From JANQMY01 sp965227095 (GTDB lineage: Bacteria > Pseudomonadota > Alphaproteobacteria > JANQMY01), in the NCBI GenBank assembly GCA_965227095.1, contig CBDDFL010000001.1:682001-746000 (forward strand): a DNA stretch of 64,000 nucleotides. The letters run 5' to 3'. The notes beneath the pieces are model-generated. The model was not told the origin of the DNA. It saw nothing but the letters and a program-made list of their open reading frames with translations, and made no database searches. This document shows positions 31,968 to 41,091 of the stretch, in pieces. The stretch's first letter is position 1; each line of letters starts with the position of its first letter. The position numbers and the translations under genes are program-made.

Positions 31968-33503
31968 CTAAGCTGCGGACACCACCGCCTCTTGTTCTGG
32001 TGGACCCGCCAAAACTGTCGCAAGGGCTGCTCCCAATTCCGCCGGGTCATCCCCCGCCCATGCCACCTGGTCATCGGGGCGCAGCAAGACGGCGCTTTTG
32101 CCGTTTAAGTAACCGGCCGGGTCTGTGGCTTGCAGGAAGGGGTACATCTCAATGCGGATGGTGTGCGTCTTCTCAAGCGCAGCCACGGGGGGCGCCCATT
32201 TTGGCGGCGCGCCCATCAACACTTTGAACGCGCCATAGCGGCCGGGCGCGGCGATGTTGTGGTGCGGCTCGCCCATCCACGTGCCCGGATAGATCCCGTC
32301 AGAGGTAAAGTGGCTTGCCTGATTGTCGATCGCCTGCTGTATGTGCGCCCGGTCGGCGTCGGAGAAATGGGCGATACGCGCGTCCAAATCCGCCAAGGTC
32401 TTGAACGGCCCAATGGCTTGGTTGACCTCGCTCATGGTCATCATGTTGTGCAGGCTTGCCTCCGCATTGGTGGCCGCCACGGACCGGCATTCCATTTCAT
32501 AGCTGTTAAGCAGAGCATCGTCGGCAAGCCCCTTCTCCACCAACGCCAGCTTCCAAGCCAGGTTGTAGGCATCCATTATGCCGGTGTTGAGCCCCAAGCC
32601 ACCAGTCGGCGGAAAACGGTGGGCGGCGTCCCCGACGAGAAACGCCCGCCCGGCGCGATAGGTTTGCGCGATCTGCGACCGCATGGTCCAGCGCCCATAA
32701 TCCAGAATCTCGAAATCCACCCCGTCGCCAAAGCCGCCGCGGATATGGGCCGTGAGGGCGGCCTTGTCCAGGTCGCCGCCGCGATGGGGAATCATGAACA
32801 CATGGGACTTTTCAAGTTCATGAACGATGAGCGTGCCGCCTGCGTCCGGGTTGAGAATCCAAAACAACGGGCCGGGCCGGTGCGCCACCCATTGTGTCAG
32901 ATCGGCTTTGAGGTGGACCATGTAAAATTGGGCAAGATCTTCGGGACCTTCCATGGCAATGCCTAGCGCATCGCGCGTTGGGCTGTTGGCCCCGTCGGCA
33001 GCGATCACCCATTGAGTGCGGACGGTGTGCGTGGTGCCGCCAGAGTGAAGCTGAGCCGTGGCGCCGTCCGCCTCCATGGCGATCGATAAGCATTCCGTAT
33101 GCGTTGCAATCCCGGCGAGGTCGCTTTCCAAGATCTTATCGAGAAGGACAGGGCATAGCAGGTTCTGAGGCAGGTTGGCGCCCCCGTCCGAGAAACTCGT
33201 CCGCGCCATATCAAGTTGGCCGATTTCCGCGCCGTTCAACTGCGATACCCAGTTGATAAAGCGGATCGGCATATCCGGAACCGCAGCGAACACGGCGTCA
33301 GCCACGCCAAGGCGGTCGAAGATGTCCATGGTCCGCTTACGCAACACATGGGCACGGGGGGTGGTGGGCAGCGCATCCGTTTTTTCCACCACCAGGCTTT
33401 TGATCCCGTGTTCGGCCAGTAAAAGGGCGAAGGTGATGCCCACCGGCCCGCCCCCAATGATGAGAACGGGGATGTCTGCAGGCAGGGTGTCGTGTCGGCT
33501 CAT
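31968..33503 (-). CDS. FAD-dependent aromatic hydroxylase (phenol 2-monooxygenase-like)
   Basis: The 511-residue enzyme has the group A flavin monooxygenase motifs: GGGPVG (N-terminal FAD), the DG motif region (VIAADGANSPTRDALG) and GDAAHRFPPTGGLGLNTGI with DAYNLAWKLA (FAD pyrophosphate and GD motif). The family, including TfdB, MhpA and PheA, hydroxylates phenols with NAD(P)H and O2. It is the last gene of the operon starting at 36172, and its product could feed the VOC dioxygenase encoded first. Confidence 0.9.
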   Translation of the reverse strand: MSRHDTLPADIPVLIIGGGPVGITFALLLAEHGIKSLVVEKTDALPTTPRAHVLRKRTMDIFDRLGVADAVFAAVPDMPIRFINWVSQLNGAEIGQLDMARTSFSDGGANLPQNLLCPVLLDKILESDLAGIATHTECLSIAMEADGATAQLHSGGTTHTVRTQWVIAADGANSPTRDALGIAMEGPEDLAQFYMVHLKADLTQWVAHRPGPLFWILNPDAGGTLIVHELEKSHVFMIPHRGGDLDKAALTAHIRGGFGDGVDFEILDYGRWTMRSQIAQTYRAGRAFLVGDAAHRFPPTGGLGLNTGIMDAYNLAWKLALVEKGLADDALLNSYEMECRSVAATNAEASLHNMMTMSEVNQAIGPFKTLADLDARIAHFSDADRAHIQQAIDNQASHFTSDGIYPGTWMGEPHHNIAAPGRYGAFKVLMGAPPKWAPPVAALEKTHTIRIEMYPFLQATDPAGYLNGKSAVLLRPDDQVAWAGDDPAELGAALATVLAGPPEQEAVVSAA

Positions 33504-33521
33504 GGGCCTCTCCCGAGTTTT

Positions 33522-34313
33522 TTATTGGAGTTGCGGCTCGATATCCGGCCAGGCTTCTTCGCCGTTTTGCTTGAACAGGGTGACAATGGCGTCCGGCGCC
33601 CAATCCGCAACCGAGGTCTCGAAGGTCGGCAACGCCGTTAGGTCGGTGTACCAGCGGCGTACATTTGGGCGATTGCCGCCGTCAAACAGGCGCCCCAGGG
33701 CCATATGTTCCAAGCGCACCACATAGGGCATGACGCTGGCATCGGCCAAAGAGGGGGTATCGCCCCCCAGCCATTTTGAGTCCGCCAGAACGGCGTCCAT
33801 GCTGTCCAGCATGCCGATGAAGGTTTTCAACGCGTCAGCGAATTCCGGGGCTTTGACGCCGTGTTCCAAGACGCTGCGGCGAATTTCCCGGGCCTTGGCA
33901 CTTGGCATGGCCGCGATCGTGGCCTCGCGCACTTCTTTTGGCTGCTGCAGAATCATTGGGCGGGGGCCGATGGCGAAGGTGACAATGGGCGCCGCGGGAT
34001 GCACCGCGTCGTCTATCAAGCGGATCCATTTTCCCATGAGGTATCGGTCATAGGGATCCGTTGGCGTCATGGGGTTTTTGTCGGAGACCGCATCGAGATA
34101 TTGAATGATCAAAGACGATTCCGTCAGCACCTTGCCGTCATGCTCGATCGTCGGCACCACGTGTTTGGGGTTGAGTTTTACATACCAGTCTTGGTGTTGG
34201 TCCCCGGCCAGCAGATCGATTTCGTGGCTTTCGAAGTCGAGCCCTTTTTCGGTGAAAACGAAGCGGACCTTCTGGGCGCAGGTGGAAAAGGCATTGTGGT
34301 AAAGCTTAAACAT
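33522..34313 (-). CDS. Glutathione S-transferase family protein
   Basis: The 263-residue GST begins FKLYHNAFSTCAQKVRFVF, with Ser/Cys at the glutathione site. It continues with LNPKHVVPTIEHDGKVLTESSLIIQYLD and a longer helical domain than usual. It lies between the flavin hydroxylase and the AhpD-nitroreductase fusion on the same strand with short gaps, so it works in the same aromatic pathway, perhaps as an isomerase or a dehalogenase. The ATG at 34313 has GGGGCGACC upstream. Confidence 0.88.
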   Translation of the reverse strand: MFKLYHNAFSTCAQKVRFVFTEKGLDFESHEIDLLAGDQHQDWYVKLNPKHVVPTIEHDGKVLTESSLIIQYLDAVSDKNPMTPTDPYDRYLMGKWIRLIDDAVHPAAPIVTFAIGPRPMILQQPKEVREATIAAMPSAKAREIRRSVLEHGVKAPEFADALKTFIGMLDSMDAVLADSKWLGGDTPSLADASVMPYVVRLEHMALGRLFDGGNRPNVRRWYTDLTALPTFETSVADWAPDAIVTLFKQNGEEAWPDIEPQLQ

Positions 34314-34322
34314 GGTCGCCCC

Positions 34323-35606
34323 TTAGTTGGAGTTGACGAACGGCGTGCCGAATTGATCCGTATGCGCAATATGATCGATGCTGCGCCGTGACAACGGACC
34401 ATGGCCGCGGCCCACCGCATGGCCTACGGGAACGAAGGCGGCGGTACCCCACCCATCGGGAATGTCGAGAATGGTCGACACCTCATCTTCGCACTCGCAC
34501 AACAGCGTGGTGAGGGTGCAGCCCAAGCCTTCGGCGCGGCAGCCGAGCAGGAAGTTTTGTACCGCCGGATAAATGGAGCCGCCGCCCACCACCGAGGGCC
34601 GGTCTTTCCCAAGGTCGGTAATGTGCAAGAGTTGCGGATTGAAAATGAACACGCAGATGACCGGGATTTGCGCGAAATTGTCGGATAGATGGTCGCCGGC
34701 GGCCAGCGCGCGCAATGTGGGCCCGGCTTTGTCTTCCGGGATGCCGGCTAAGGCGGTTCGTCCGGCCTCCGCATATTTTGCCCAACAGGGGGCATAGAGG
34801 TCGCCAAGTTTCTTTTTCTTGTCTGGATCTCTCACCAAGATCACTTGCCAGGGCTGCCGGTTGCCGCCCGACGGCGCAAAACTTGCGAGTTTCAACGCGC
34901 GCGCCAATTGATCGTCAGACACCGGGTCCGGGCGCAGCTTGCGCACGGCACGGGTGGTGCTGGCCGCTTCATACAAATCGATGGGCAGGCCTTGGGCGCT
35001 GTTGTCCAGATGGGGGGCCGGAATGTCCACCGACGGGTCGGGCACGTGAAACGTTGTCAACACGCCGGAGACCAGTTGATAATATCCCACATGGGTCACC
35101 ACTTCGATGGTGTCCCGTTCGCCCAGGATGCGAAGGGCATCCGCATAGGTGCCGTCGGTAAGCCGCCGCTGATAGACCAATTCGCGTGCGATGGCATAGG
35201 CGACTTTCAAATCGTCGCGGTCGGTGGTTGGCGCGTCACCGCGCGCAATGTGCGCGATCACATCATCGGGGACGCCCGCCATCTTTGCGGCCAGGGAATG
35301 CACCTGGAATTCGAAATCCATATGCCACGCGCGCGCCACGGTGAGCACCGCCACTTCGCGAACGCCCGCATCCATCGATGTGTCCTGGCGCAGCGCCATG
35401 CCCGCCTTTTCGAAATGGACACCAATGCCCGGGCTGCGCAACCACGCATCGAACGGCCCGCAAAGGGAGCCATCGTCGCGGATCAGAATTTTTGCCCCCG
35501 GCCCTTGGGTGCGGGGGCTTTCCACAACAGCGTCATAGAACGCTTTGGCCTCAGCGGACAGGGCATCGGGGGTTAGGGGCGTCAGGCGGTCGCTGGTCTT
35601 GCTCAC
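34323..35606 (-). CDS. Fusion of AhpD/CMD domain and nitroreductase
   Basis: The 427-residue protein starts at GTG 35606 overlapping the upstream stop (GTGA). Residues about 10-190 are a carboxymuconolactone decarboxylase/AhpD domain (LREVAVLTVARAWHMDFEFQVH pattern: VREVAVLTVARAW, then HSLAAKMAGVPDDVIAHI). The CxxC of AhpD peroxidases is absent, so it is more like a decarboxylase or a structural domain. Residues about 205-427 are a nitroreductase (STTRAVRKLRPDPVSDDQLA, FAPSGGNRQPWQV, then GSIYPAVQNFLLGCRAEGLG). The fusion joins a non-redox pathway domain to an FMN oxidoreductase and is unusual to me. It belongs to the aromatic operon 36172-31968. Confidence 0.85.
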   Translation of the reverse strand: MSKTSDRLTPLTPDALSAEAKAFYDAVVESPRTQGPGAKILIRDDGSLCGPFDAWLRSPGIGVHFEKAGMALRQDTSMDAGVREVAVLTVARAWHMDFEFQVHSLAAKMAGVPDDVIAHIARGDAPTTDRDDLKVAYAIARELVYQRRLTDGTYADALRILGERDTIEVVTHVGYYQLVSGVLTTFHVPDPSVDIPAPHLDNSAQGLPIDLYEAASTTRAVRKLRPDPVSDDQLARALKLASFAPSGGNRQPWQVILVRDPDKKKKLGDLYAPCWAKYAEAGRTALAGIPEDKAGPTLRALAAGDHLSDNFAQIPVICVFIFNPQLLHITDLGKDRPSVVGGGSIYPAVQNFLLGCRAEGLGCTLTTLLCECEDEVSTILDIPDGWGTAAFVPVGHAVGRGHGPLSRRSIDHIAHTDQFGTPFVNSN

Positions 35607-36172
35607 TTGTAGGTTTCCTCGAATATGTCCGTATCCGGAACGTTATTTTCGTGCATCTCCAGCATTTTGACAGGATCGCACATATATCCGAAGAAGTTTT
35701 TGTTGAAGAGGCCCTTGGCGAGCCAGGCATTGGTTTCATCGTTCGAGGCGAAGTTATCCACGCCCAGTTCCACTTCATTGCCGTCTGGGTCGTGATAGTA
35801 GAACGACGTCTGAAACCCGTGATTGACGCAATAAACGGGTTCCATCTGGTGGTCGTCGCGCAAACGGCGATAGGCCATCAGCAGGTCGTGCAGGCTGTCA
35901 TACATATAGGCGAAATGGGCGAGCCCCGCGCTGTCCGGATCTTTCGGCTTAATGTCCGGCCGGTTGGCGATCAAGATGCGGTGATGTTCGTTGTCATAGG
36001 TCAGGAAGGTGACCGCGTCATTTTCGAACATGGGTTGCGCGTTGAGAAAGACCTTGTACCAATCGCGCATTTTTTCGAATTGAGCGGATTGCAACACGAT
36101 ATGGCCGAAGTGCCGGGGGCTGTTACCTCCCGGAATGGGATCGGGAATTCGGGCAAGGGCCGGTTCTGACAT
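35603..36172 (-). CDS. Single-domain VOC (extradiol-type) dioxygenase
   Basis: The 189-residue product has one VOC module with His24 (FGHIVLQ), His86 (GLAHFAYMYD) and Glu135 (GNEVELGVD) as metal ligands. Relatives are annotated as biphenyl-2,3-diol dioxygenases. The ATG at 36172 has GGAGGATGAC upstream. It is the first gene of the operon and is divergent from the TetR regulator, with a palindromic operator candidate in the 78-bp gap. Confidence 0.82.
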   Translation of the reverse strand: MSEPALARIPDPIPGGNSPRHFGHIVLQSAQFEKMRDWYKVFLNAQPMFENDAVTFLTYDNEHHRILIANRPDIKPKDPDSAGLAHFAYMYDSLHDLLMAYRRLRDDHQMEPVYCVNHGFQTSFYYHDPDGNEVELGVDNFASNDETNAWLAKGLFNKNFFGYMCDPVKMLEMHENNVPDTDIFEETYK

Positions 36173-36194
36173 GTCATCCTCCAGGGCGTTTCAT

Positions 36195-36208
36195 TGGTCA
36201 TATGACCA
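36195..36208. promoter_or_regulatory. Candidate TetR operator (14-bp perfect palindrome)
   Basis: TGGTCATATGACCA lies in the short gap between the divergent VOC dioxygenase and TetR genes. Perfect palindromes of this length at this place are typical TetR-family operators, and one site could control both directions. This is inference from position and symmetry. Confidence 0.7.
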
Positions 36209-36250
36209 GTAAAATGGGGGCTTGCATTTCGCTTGTCAAGTGAATAATGA

Positions 36251-36844
36251 ATGGGCATGAAAAGTCGCGCGCAACAGCGGGAAGAAACCCGCCATCTCAT
36301 CATCGAAGCTGCCATTCAGGTTTTCTCGGACAAGGGGTTTCACGGGGCCAGCACAAGGGACATTGCTGGCCAAGCCGGTGTCACCCAGGGATTGCTGACC
36401 TATCATTTTAAAAACAAAGACGCGCTGTGGCGGGCGGCGGCCGATCGCATCTTCAAGGAGCTGCGCGCACAGCTGTCAGCAAAACGAGGTGACTTAAACG
36501 GACAAGAGGCGCGAACAATCGCCCGGGAAGTGACCAAGACCTATGCGCGTTTTGCGGCGAAGCGTCCGGAATTGTTCCGGTTTATGGTGGAAGAAGGCAA
36601 ACATCCGGACGACCGCATGCGCTGGATCGTGGATACGCATATTAAGCCTCTGTATACAGAATATTTTCTGACCATGGATATGCCGGAAGAAAATCGGGCC
36701 CATGCGTTTTATGCCCTCGCGGGAGCCGCGTCGATGATCTTTGCCGTCGCGCCGGAATGCAAGCGCCTCACCGGGCTTGATCCCAACACCAAAAAAGCCA
36801 TCGACGTCCATGCGGACTATGTGGCGAATTTGATGGTGCCGTGA
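36251..36844 (+). CDS. TetR-family transcriptional regulator
   Basis: The 197-residue protein has the TetR helix-turn-helix at residues about 10-55 (TRHLIIEAAIQVFSDKGFHG, ASTRDIAGQAGVTQGLLTYHFKNKDALW) and a variable ligand domain. A second ATG six bases on (36257) is also possible. It is divergent from an aromatic degradation operon, whose genes it probably represses until a substrate binds. It converges with asd with a 6-bp gap. Confidence 0.9.
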   Translation: MGMKSRAQQREETRHLIIEAAIQVFSDKGFHGASTRDIAGQAGVTQGLLTYHFKNKDALWRAAADRIFKELRAQLSAKRGDLNGQEARTIAREVTKTYARFAAKRPELFRFMVEEGKHPDDRMRWIVDTHIKPLYTEYFLTMDMPEENRAHAFYALAGAASMIFAVAPECKRLTGLDPNTKKAIDVHADYVANLMVP

Positions 36845-36850
36845 TGTGCC

Positions 36851-37900
36851 CTAATCCTGCGCAATCAGCACTTCCGCGATCTGCACGGCGTTCAGCGCCG
36901 CACCCTTGCGCAGATTGTCACCGGTGACAAAAAACGCCAGCCCGTTTTCGACAGTCGGATCTTTGCGGATGCGGCCGACGAATACCGGGTCCTGGCCGGA
37001 TGCCGCCAGCGGATTGGGGATCGCTGCCAATGCCACGCCCTTTGATTGGCGTAACAGCTCTGTTGCGTCCGCAACACTGATCGGCTTTTCGAACTCGGCG
37101 TTGATGGATAGGGAATGGCCCGTAAAGACGGGCACGCGCACGCATGTGCCGGAAACGGGCAAGTCGGGGATGCCCAAAATTTTGCGGCTTTCGTCGCGAA
37201 GCTTAACTTCTTCTTCCGTATACCCCTCTTCCGCTTCCACATAGTTAAACGGCACCACATTGAAGGCCAAGGGCACCGACCATTTTTGTGGCTCGGGAAA
37301 CGGCACCGCGTCACCCATATAGGTGAGCGCGGCGGCGTCCGGCGCCACGGTGGTCACTTGGTTGTTCAGTTCTTCCACGCCGTCAACACCGGCACCGGAC
37401 GCGGCCTGATACGTGCTCACGACCATGCGTTTCAGGCCCGCTTTCTTGTGCAGCGGCCCCAAGGCGGGCATGGCCGCCATGGTGGTGCAATTCGGATTGG
37501 CGATAATGCCTTTAGGTCGAGATGACAGGGCATCGGGGTTCACTTCCGACACCACCAGCGGCACGTCCGGATCGCCGCGCCACGCAGACGAATTGTCGAT
37601 CACGGTGGCGCCCGCCGCGGCCACTTTCTCGGCCAGGGCGCGGGACGTACTGCCGCCGGCGGAAAAGAACACAATGTCCAACCCGGTATAGTCGGCGGTG
37701 GCGGCATTTTCGACCGTAAGCTCCGTGTCTTTCCAATGCAGTGTTTTGCCCGCCGACCGTTCAGACGCGAACAGGCGCAACTCAGCGACCGGAAAATTGC
37801 GTTCGTCCAGCGTGGCGCGCATCAAATCCCCCACCAAACCGGTGGCGCCCACAATGCCGACGTTAAATTCTTTCTTGAGTGTGTTCTGTCCGTCGCTCAT
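36851..37900 (-). CDS. asd: Aspartate-semialdehyde dehydrogenase
   Basis: The 349-residue enzyme has the NADP motif VGIVGATGLVG (14-24), the catalytic Cys138 in NPNCTTM and the EVNPDAL segment. It makes aspartate semialdehyde for lysine, meso-diaminopimelate, threonine and methionine. It is a housekeeping gene. The length is normal for the bacterial type. Confidence 0.95.
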   Translation of the reverse strand: MSDGQNTLKKEFNVGIVGATGLVGDLMRATLDERNFPVAELRLFASERSAGKTLHWKDTELTVENAATADYTGLDIVFFSAGGSTSRALAEKVAAAGATVIDNSSAWRGDPDVPLVVSEVNPDALSSRPKGIIANPNCTTMAAMPALGPLHKKAGLKRMVVSTYQAASGAGVDGVEELNNQVTTVAPDAAALTYMGDAVPFPEPQKWSVPLAFNVVPFNYVEAEEGYTEEEVKLRDESRKILGIPDLPVSGTCVRVPVFTGHSLSINAEFEKPISVADATELLRQSKGVALAAIPNPLAASGQDPVFVGRIRKDPTVENGLAFFVTGDNLRKGAALNAVQIAEVLIAQD

Positions 37901-37973
37901 TGCGCCTCCATTTCACAGAACTGACGATATGGGCCTACGATTTTCGCATGCCAACTCAGGCCAATTTGTTACG

Positions 37974-38594
37974 CTACTTTTCCGCGGGCAATACCGGCCC
38001 CGATGGGGCGGATTGGTCCGGCGGTGACGATGTGGCGATCTTGCCCACACCGTCAAAATGCTCCCTTGGGTTAATGAGGGTGGGCCTGCCGAGAATCAAA
38101 TTGTTTGGGTAGAGGATAACCTCGCGATTCTCCGTGACAAGCTTTGTGCTGAAGGGGGATAGGTCTGCAATATAGCCTTCTGCATAATTATCCGCCTCCA
38201 AAATACGCACAAAGTTGCCGCGTTTGAATGACGGATGCAGGAGAAGGATGAAATAGGCGGTCACATTGCTGAGCAATGACCAGCTGGCAAACAAAGCAAC
38301 GCCTAATAACGTTATCGTCGTGGTTGCGAAAAACAAAACCCCGGCAAAATCGACCCCCCAAACCAGGGCAAGCAACAGGACACCAAAGGTTCCGGTAACA
38401 ACGCGGGCAATGCGCACGGCCTCATTGGCCGCATCGTTTCTAAAGCGGCCTTTGTCCGCGCTCTCTGCCAAGCGGGGGGTGCTGAAGCGATCCAGCACCA
38501 CATAAGTGGTCACAACCGCGATCGATATAAGCAGTTGATGCAAATTCTGGCTGATCCAGTTTGTGATAGTCTCTGTGACGGCGGAAAAATCCAT
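37974..38594 (-). CDS. Small mechanosensitive channel (MscS family)
   Basis: The 206-residue protein has about three membrane helices and the MscS pore and beta domain (LFASWSLLSNVTAYFILLLHPSFKRGNFVRI, followed by GYIADLSPFSTKLVTENRE and YPNNLILGRPTLINPRE). It lacks the large C-terminal alpha/beta domain of E. coli MscS, so it is a minimal form. It releases solutes under osmotic downshock. It is divergent from the DUF1003 gene with a 42-bp gap. Confidence 0.82.
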   Translation of the reverse strand: MDFSAVTETITNWISQNLHQLLISIAVVTTYVVLDRFSTPRLAESADKGRFRNDAANEAVRIARVVTGTFGVLLLALVWGVDFAGVLFFATTTITLLGVALFASWSLLSNVTAYFILLLHPSFKRGNFVRILEADNYAEGYIADLSPFSTKLVTENREVILYPNNLILGRPTLINPREHFDGVGKIATSSPPDQSAPSGPVLPAEK

Positions 38595-38636
38595 GGCATG
38601 CTTGAGAAGGTTATGGTGAGACGGGGTGTAGGACCA

Positions 38637-39149
38637 ATGGCGAACACATATCTTTCAAATTTAGCACGGGCGCTGTTGGGACAACCGTTCGACGACCTGA
38701 GCAAACGGGAACAGCAAGTGATCGAAGCTCTCGCAAGCGGGGAGCCGGTTGCTCAGAACGTCAATGACGTCTTTATAGAGCGAACAACCTTCTGGCAACG
38801 CCTTGCCGATCGGTTGGCGCAAATAGTCGGTTCCTGGCCATTCATTTTTTGTTTTTTGATCTTTTTGGTCGTTTGGATGGCGGTGAATACACTTATCCTG
38901 GCCAGTATGTCAGCCGATTTTGATCCGTATCCCTATATTTTGCTCAATCTTGTTTTATCCACGCTCGCGTCAATCCAAGCTCCGGTCATTATGATGTCCC
39001 AGAACCGGCAAAACGACAAAGACCGCATCTCGTCATCCAATTCATTTCAAGTCAGTTTAAAGATCGAATTGGCGCTTCAACAGCTCCACGAAAAAATTGA
39101 CCGAATGGCCCCCCAGCAAGACGCAGACAGGGAAGGCCGTTCGACGTAG
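38637..39149 (+). CDS. DUF1003 membrane protein
   Basis: The likely start is ATG 38637 after GTAGGA; the frame is open upstream to 38535, overlapping the divergent channel gene. The 170-residue product has two membrane helices (FIFCFLIFLVVWMAVNTLIL and YILLNLVLSTLASIQAPVIM) around a short loop with DPYPY, and a C-terminal segment LALQQLHEKIDRM. This matches the DUF1003 family. Its function is unknown. Confidence 0.8.
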   Translation: MANTYLSNLARALLGQPFDDLSKREQQVIEALASGEPVAQNVNDVFIERTTFWQRLADRLAQIVGSWPFIFCFLIFLVVWMAVNTLILASMSADFDPYPYILLNLVLSTLASIQAPVIMMSQNRQNDKDRISSSNSFQVSLKIELALQQLHEKIDRMAPQQDADREGRST

Positions 39150-39199
39150 TTCATTGCAAATAGGAATCAGAGCCACATTCACAACCAAGGAGAGGAAAC

Positions 39200-40435
39200 A
39201 TGGCGATCGATTTTACAATTCCAGATGAGGCGAAAGAGGTTCGCCTTCGGGTGCGCCAATGGGTGCAGGACGAATGCATCCCGGCGGAAAAAGAGCTGGA
39301 AGAAGGTGGCGACTACAAAGACGTCCTGACGCGGCTTCGCAAAAAAGCGCGCGAACAAGGCCTGTGGTGCCCCTTCATTCCGCCGGAACATGGGGGCATG
39401 GGGCTCGGGCCGCTCGCCAATGCGCTGGTGCAAATGGAATTGGGCGAAAGCCATCTGGGTGCTTTGTCCATGAACACCCAAGGTCCGGACGATGCCACCA
39501 TGCTGACCCTGCTGGAGCACGGAACGGATTTTCAGAAAGAAAAATTCCTGAAGCCACTGCTCGATGGACAAAAACGCATTTGCTATTCCATGACGGAAAA
39601 AGCGGCCGGGGCCGATGCCACGGGCATGCAGACCCGTGCGGAAAAAGACGGCAAAGGCAATTATGTTCTGAACGGTGAAAAATGGTTTTCCAGTGCGGCA
39701 ACGGCTGCCGACATTGCTCTGGTGATGGCGAAGACCAATCCGGAGGCGCCGCGTCACCAGCAGTTTTCGACCTTCCTGGTGGAACTGCCGAACCCCGGTT
39801 ACATCATTAAACGCAACGTGCCGACCATGGCGGTTCATGGCCCCCTCTATGAAAAGATGGGCGGCGGCCATGCGGAAATCGAGATCAAAGATCTGGTGGT
39901 ACCGGAAGAAAATCTGCTGGGGGGTGAAGGCGGCGGCTTTTCCATGGGGCAGCATCGATTGGCCTACGGACGGTTGCGCCACGGTATGCACAATGTGGCC
40001 ATGGCGCAGCGGGCGCTGGACTTGGCCACCGAACACATCACCAACCGCTCCACCTTCGGCAAGCCGCTGGAAGACCGGCAGGGGGTTCAGTTCATGTTGG
40101 CGGATTGCGCCCAGGACATCTACATCGCCCGGCTCATGCTGATGCATATCGCCTACAAGGCCGAAAACGGCATGGACCTGCGCCAGGAAAACGGCATCGC
40201 CAAAGTCTATCTGGCCAACATGGTGCACCGGGTGGTGGACACGGCGATTCAGCTTCACGGCGCTTTGGGCTACAGCCTCGATACGCCTCTGGCGCGCTGG
40301 TACACCCATATCCGGTCCCAGCGTTTGGTGGATGGTCCCGATGAAGTGCATCGTTGGATCACCGGTAAGAACGTGATCCGCGCGTTCAAGAAAGACGGCA
40401 CCACCGCGGCGGCCGCAGGCGGGGAGCTGCTGTAA
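39200..40435 (+). CDS. Acyl-CoA dehydrogenase
   Basis: The 411-residue flavoenzyme has GGMGLGPLAN, a substrate-domain CYSMTEKAAGADATGM, a FAD-contact GQHRLAYGRLRHGMHNVAM and C-terminal RLVDGPDEVHRW with the acidic catalytic region. It introduces a double bond in an acyl-CoA as the first step of beta-oxidation or a related pathway. The ATG has GGAGAGGAAAC upstream. It is a single-gene transcription unit closed by the terminator at 40451-40491. Confidence 0.9.
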   Translation: MAIDFTIPDEAKEVRLRVRQWVQDECIPAEKELEEGGDYKDVLTRLRKKAREQGLWCPFIPPEHGGMGLGPLANALVQMELGESHLGALSMNTQGPDDATMLTLLEHGTDFQKEKFLKPLLDGQKRICYSMTEKAAGADATGMQTRAEKDGKGNYVLNGEKWFSSAATAADIALVMAKTNPEAPRHQQFSTFLVELPNPGYIIKRNVPTMAVHGPLYEKMGGGHAEIEIKDLVVPEENLLGGEGGGFSMGQHRLAYGRLRHGMHNVAMAQRALDLATEHITNRSTFGKPLEDRQGVQFMLADCAQDIYIARLMLMHIAYKAENGMDLRQENGIAKVYLANMVHRVVDTAIQLHGALGYSLDTPLARWYTHIRSQRLVDGPDEVHRWITGKNVIRAFKKDGTTAAAAGGELL

Positions 40436-40450
40436 CAGGTTGCACCAAAG

Positions 40451-40491
40451 AGGGGAGTGGCGTCTGATTAGGCGTCTCTCCCCTTTTTTTT
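40451..40491 (+). terminator. Rho-independent terminator of the acyl-CoA dehydrogenase gene
   Basis: AGGGGAG (40451-40457) pairs with CTCCCCT (40478-40484), with an inner GGCGTC/GATTAGGCG-type extension, and eight T follow (40484-40491). It lies 15 bp after the stop. Confidence 0.85.
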
Positions 40492-40584
40492 GCGCGCGGC
40501 GGTTTGATTTGCCATTCCCCCCAATCGCGCTAGACTTACTTTAATCAAAAAAAGCCCACTCACGAGGAAGCACGAGGATCCCCC

Positions 40585-41052
40585 ATGTTGACACGACGGC
40601 GATTTATGGTGACCGCAGCGGCGGTGCCGCTTGTTTTGAGCACTGGGCCTGTGCGCGCGGAAGCGGAGTCTCCGCTGATCTATATTTCGCCGCTTAAGTC
40701 AGACGGCACCGTGAGCCGCTGCCAAGCGGAAGTCTGGTTTCTCGGGGACGGAGACAGTGACTATGTTGTGACCAGTTCTACGGCTTGGCGCGCGGAAGCC
40801 GTGCGTAAGGGGTTGACCCAAGCCAAAGTCTGGGTGGGCGATGTGGGGCGCTGGCAGCAGTCGAATGGGACGTACAAAAACCTGCCCAGCCATTTTGCCA
40901 CTGTGTCGTTCGAAACCGATGCGGCGGAACACGCCCGCCTGCTGGAAGGGTTCGGCGCGAAATATGCCAGCGAATGGGGCAAATGGGGCCCACGCTTCAA
41001 GAATGGCCTCGCGGATGGATCGCGGGTCATGCTGAAATACGCCAAAACCTAA
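40585..41052 (+). CDS. Tat-exported split-barrel (PNPOx-like) protein
   Basis: The 155-residue product has a twin-arginine signal (TRRRFMVTAAAVPLVL, then VRAEA). The mature part is a small beta-barrel with KSDGTVSRCQAEVWF, DYVVTSSTAWRAEAVRKGL, KVWVGDVGRW, and ends VMLKYAKT, similar to flavin/F420 split-barrel reductases. A Tat signal fits export after cofactor binding. It starts the downstream plus-strand cluster. Confidence 0.7.
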   Translation: MLTRRRFMVTAAAVPLVLSTGPVRAEAESPLIYISPLKSDGTVSRCQAEVWFLGDGDSDYVVTSSTAWRAEAVRKGLTQAKVWVGDVGRWQQSNGTYKNLPSHFATVSFETDAAEHARLLEGFGAKYASEWGKWGPRFKNGLADGSRVMLKYAKT

Positions 41053-41091
41053 GCTCTCACGACGTCGCTAGACGCAAGGAAGGAGCTTCGC

